DNA of 7,588 bases from Deltaproteobacteria bacterium (GTDB lineage Bacteria > Desulfobacterota > DSM-4660 > Desulfatiglandales > Desulfatiglandaceae): NCBI GenBank assembly GCA_003646995.1, contig QMLZ01000133.1, forward strand, positions 1-7,588, in the 5' to 3' direction. Position numbers and translations under genes: made by a program. This document shows positions 5,565 to 7,588 of the stretch, piece after piece; position 1 is the stretch's first letter; the number at the start of each line of letters is the position of its first letter. The notes under the pieces are model-generated. The model ran no database searches and was not told the DNA's origin. It worked only from the letters and a program-made list of their open reading frames with translations.

Positions 5565-6147
5565 TCCGTTGACGTTTTCCCGCAAGCAGGGGATTATGCG
5601 TCTGTGCCTCATTGCGTCCCTGACATTTCACGTAATCGTACTTGTTGTTGTCAACCGTGCATTCCCTATCAAGTGGGCCATGAAACCCCTCAGGGTCTAT
5701 CACGTGGAACTGATCCGTCCACCCGTAAAGGACATGGACTTGGATAAAGATGTTCAGGGGCTGGCCCGGCTCAAGGATACCAACTCCAAGCCCGTGATCC
5801 ACGGTGAGGACACCATATCACTGGATACCACTGACAAGAGGTACGTTTCCTACGCCAAGGTGATCAAAGAAGCCCTTATGGCCCAATGGAAGTACCCACA
5901 GGAGGCAAAGGAAAACCTCGTTGAAGGCCAAACATTCTTAGTGTTCACTCTCTCGCGGGACGGCACATTGCTGGATTTGCGGCTTCTTGGGTCTTCTGGT
6001 TATAAGATTCTTGATGAGGAGGCCATGCGAGCCGTTAGGGCAGCTGCCCCTTTCCCGGCATTTCCTGGATCAGTAACAGTTGCAAGGCTGCACATAAAGG
6101 CAAACTTCGACTATAGGTTGGCAGGAGGCGGAAACTCTTCACAGTAA
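5533..6147 (+). CDS. TonB-family energy transducer, C-terminal TonB domain
   Basis: A 204-residue inner-membrane protein with a periplasmic domain. A cytoplasmic N-terminus (1-22) is followed by a single membrane segment at about 23-41 that contains SLTFH (29-33). This is the S-xxx-H pattern that in E. coli TonB contacts ExbB/ExbD. A short linker (about 45-105) is less Pro-rich than in classic TonB. The C-terminal domain (about 106-196) has WKYPQEA (119-125), GQTFLVFTLSRDG (132-144) and SSGYKILDEEAMRAV (154-168), the typical TonB fold sequence. ATG 5533 follows GGTGG (5524-5528); ATG 5596 (residue 22) is possible but would trim the cytoplasmic side and has an AGGGG only 3 bases away. No exbB/exbD lie in the window, so TonB, TolA-like or another transducer role cannot be separated. 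Confidence 0.85.
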   Translation: MDLKAPKTVDDPLTFSRKQGIMRLCLIASLTFHVIVLVVVNRAFPIKWAMKPLRVYHVELIRPPVKDMDLDKDVQGLARLKDTNSKPVIHGEDTISLDTTDKRYVSYAKVIKEALMAQWKYPQEAKENLVEGQTFLVFTLSRDGTLLDLRLLGSSGYKILDEEAMRAVRAAAPFPAFPGSVTVARLHIKANFDYRLAGGGNSSQ

Positions 6148-6175
6148 ACGAAACAAGGGTTAGGCAAGAATAGAA

Positions 6176-6925
6176 ATGGGGTTTTTTCAAGGGATAACGT
6201 ATAACATAAAAGGGCTGTTGTTCTCACTGAAATCACCCAAACTCCTGATTCTGGGAATCGTGCGGTTCGTGGCTGTCTTGATCCTGACAATTATATCCGC
6301 CACCCTTATCCTTGCCTATCATCAGCAGGTCCTCAACCTTATCTGGGCCAAGCCCCAGAGCCATTGGATCATATGGTTATGGCATGTCGTGTCATGGCTT
6401 TTGTCTTTTCTCCTTGTAGGAATATCAGCGGTCATATCCTATCTCGTGGCCCAGATTCTGTTCAGCGTGGTGATAATGGACATCATGTCGCGCATAACAG
6501 AGAGGAAAGTAAAAGGCCAAGTAGAGGAACCCAGAGTGTCGCTGTTCAGGTTATTCGGCTACTTGGTACGGCAGGAAATACCTAGGACAACCATACCGGT
6601 TCTCATATCCCTTGTACTAATAATAGTGGGTTGGATTATCCCACTAGGACCCATACTGGTGCTAATCTCGTCGCTAACTGCTGTAATATTTCTTTCCTGG
6701 GATAACACCGATCTCGTTCCTGCCCGGCGTATGCTGCCTTTCAAGGAAAGGTTCAAGCTGTTGCTAAAAACCCTGTCGTTCCATCTCGGCTTTGGACTGC
6801 CGTTTCTTGTCCCCGGGGCAAATATTATATTTTTGTCCTTTGCACCGGTAGGTGCCACCCTCTACCATATTGAAAAAGAGGCCTCTCAAACTCCATCCAA
6901 GACCAATACCCGGCTTTCCAGTTAA
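6176..6925 (+). CDS. EI24/CysZ-like integral membrane protein
   Basis: A 249-residue polytopic membrane protein that looks like the EI24 domain family, which includes the sulfate permease CysZ. Hydrophobic spans lie at about 23-47, 65-105 (one or two helices), 138-155, 157-174 and 202-230. Family-like features are the N-terminal FFQGI...GLLFSLKSPKLL, the loop DNTDLVPARRMLPFKERF (177-194) before the last hydrophobic region, and LVPGANIIFLSFAPVGATLY (211-230). The substrate is not shown; sulfate transport is known only for some members, and no cysteine biosynthesis genes are in view. The gene begins 28 bases after the TonB-like gene and is probably in the same transcript. The ribosome site before ATG 6176 is weak. 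It converges with the receiver gene; the 57-base gap (6926-6982) shows no clear terminator. Confidence 0.8.
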   Translation: MGFFQGITYNIKGLLFSLKSPKLLILGIVRFVAVLILTIISATLILAYHQQVLNLIWAKPQSHWIIWLWHVVSWLLSFLLVGISAVISYLVAQILFSVVIMDIMSRITERKVKGQVEEPRVSLFRLFGYLVRQEIPRTTIPVLISLVLIIVGWIIPLGPILVLISSLTAVIFLSWDNTDLVPARRMLPFKERFKLLLKTLSFHLGFGLPFLVPGANIIFLSFAPVGATLYHIEKEASQTPSKTNTRLSS

Positions 6926-6982
6926 TCCGCTAGCTGGGATTCGTGGACCGCCACCAAATATTCCTTATTCATCCATTACATT

Positions 6983-7501
6983 TTACTTCAGGATCACGGG
7001 TTGGGGAGTATATCTGCCGGATGCTACCTCTTCCCAAAATTCTTTCTTGTCTTTCATCCAATCCTGGCCAAACTTTTCGCTGAAAAAGCCTCCCAGCCGG
7101 TCAAAAAGCCTTTTCCACATAGCACCCGAACTAAGGGATAGGACGTCTTCCAAAAAAGGGACCATCTCTGTCATGTATTCCTTGGGGATGAATGCGCTAG
7201 CGCCCATCTCAACAGATTTACGAAGTGCGCTTGGAGAAAGCATGTGGGCCGTTAGCATTACGGCAGGGAAGCCCAGTGCCACCGCCGCGTTCAATAAGTC
7301 AAAACCTCTGACTCCCATAATATCGAGGATAACCAGATCATAGCTCCAGGACCTTAGCATATGGTATCCTGTCTCATAATCAGTTGCCTTATCCAATAGA
7401 AGACCTTTAATACCTTCGAGTTGCTCGCTAAGGACCTCAAGGACGTCAGGTTCGTCGTCTACAGCTAACAGGCGTTTGTTTTGAAGGGGGCTGTGAGTCA
7501 T
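6983..7501 (-). CDS. Stand-alone response-regulator receiver protein
   Basis: A 172-residue cytoplasmic protein. Residues about 8-125 form a CheY-like receiver domain: the acidic pair Asp15-Asp16 (LLAVDDEPDV), phospho-acceptor Asp60 (LVILDIMG), Thr84 (MLTAH) and Lys107 (IPKEYM). All five key positions are present, so phosphorylation is likely. The usual MMPxMDG after the acceptor is replaced by IMGVRGFDLL. The remaining tail (about 126-172) is rich in aromatic and charged residues, looks helical (KRLFDRLGGFFSEKFG) and matches no output domain I know; there is no DNA-binding domain. ATG 7501 has a strong GGAAGG (7508-7513) at 6 bases. The gene lies 12 bases after the acyl-CoA synthetase stop, so the two are very likely co-transcribed. 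No histidine kinase is in the window. Confidence 0.9.
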   Translation of the reverse strand: MTHSPLQNKRLLAVDDEPDVLEVLSEQLEGIKGLLLDKATDYETGYHMLRSWSYDLVILDIMGVRGFDLLNAAVALGFPAVMLTAHMLSPSALRKSVEMGASAFIPKEYMTEMVPFLEDVLSLSSGAMWKRLFDRLGGFFSEKFGQDWMKDKKEFWEEVASGRYTPQPVILK

Positions 7502-7513
7502 GATATGCCTTCC

Positions 7514-7588
7514 TTACTGTTTTTTCATTTTTCGCCGCTCCTCGTCCCTGATTTCCCTTCGCAGCAATTTCCCCACCTTGGATTTGGG
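7514..7588 (-). CDS. C-terminal end of an AMP-forming acyl-CoA synthetase (partial)
   Basis: The frame entering from the right edge gives 24 residues and a TAA at 7514-7516. It begins PKSKVGKLLRREIRDEE and ends KKQ. The P(K/R)(S/T)xxGK(L/I)LRRxLR pattern is the C-terminal signature of AMP-binding acyl-CoA ligases; the Lys of VGK is the catalytic lysine of the adenylation step. Long- or medium-chain fatty acid is the likeliest substrate class but cannot be told from this fragment. The rest of the gene lies outside the window. It precedes the receiver gene by 12 bases. Confidence 0.75.
   Translation of the reverse strand, partial: PKSKVGKLLRREIRDEERRKMKKQ

Noticed and set aside
6926..6982. Terminator between the convergent EI24 and receiver genes
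   Set aside because: A terminator would be expected here, but I see no stem-loop with a T-tract on either strand.

Overview
The window reads as an ordinary but compact bacterial chromosome segment of intermediate GC content, with no phage, insertion sequence or CRISPR signal. Gene content suggests a Gram-negative organism: there is a TonB-type protein with a periplasmic domain. The order def-fmt-DUF116-rsmB-rpe points to Desulfobacterota (former Deltaproteobacteria). That placement is inference from gene order and protein flavour, not from a marker phylogeny.

Left part, all on the minus strand. A housekeeping operon is read right to left from about 4855 down to 365: peptide deformylase (def), methionyl-tRNA formyltransferase (fmt), a DUF116 membrane protein with a Cys-rich domain, 16S rRNA m5C methyltransferase (rsmB), an unannotated 35-codon ORF, and ribulose-phosphate 3-epimerase (rpe). 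The genes are separated by a few bases or overlap (rsmB by 44 nt, rpe by 4 nt), and one sigma70-like promoter precedes def. Just beyond rpe a strong TTGACT-17-TATATT promoter drives two serine tRNA genes (anticodons UGA and GCU). The second runs off the left edge with 3 bases missing. Def and Fmt form one pathway (N-formyl-Met for initiation and its later removal), RsmB modifies 16S rRNA, and the two tRNAs also serve translation. Rpe is the metabolic outlier.

Centre to right, plus strand. Divergent from def are an HD-domain phosphohydrolase (YfbR/HDDC2-like), a TonB-family protein whose start overlaps the HD gene, and an EI24/CysZ-like multi-span membrane protein. These three are closely packed and probably co-transcribed.

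Right edge, minus strand. The last 24 codons of an AMP-forming acyl-CoA synthetase are followed 12 nt later by a stand-alone response-regulator receiver protein with an unrecognised C-terminal tail. It converges on the EI24 gene.

I found no clear undescribed multi-gene system. The points most worth checking are the small membrane-protein-like ORF between rsmB and rpe, the conserved-looking but functionally unknown DUF116 protein inside a translation operon, and the receiver protein tied to an acyl-CoA synthetase.
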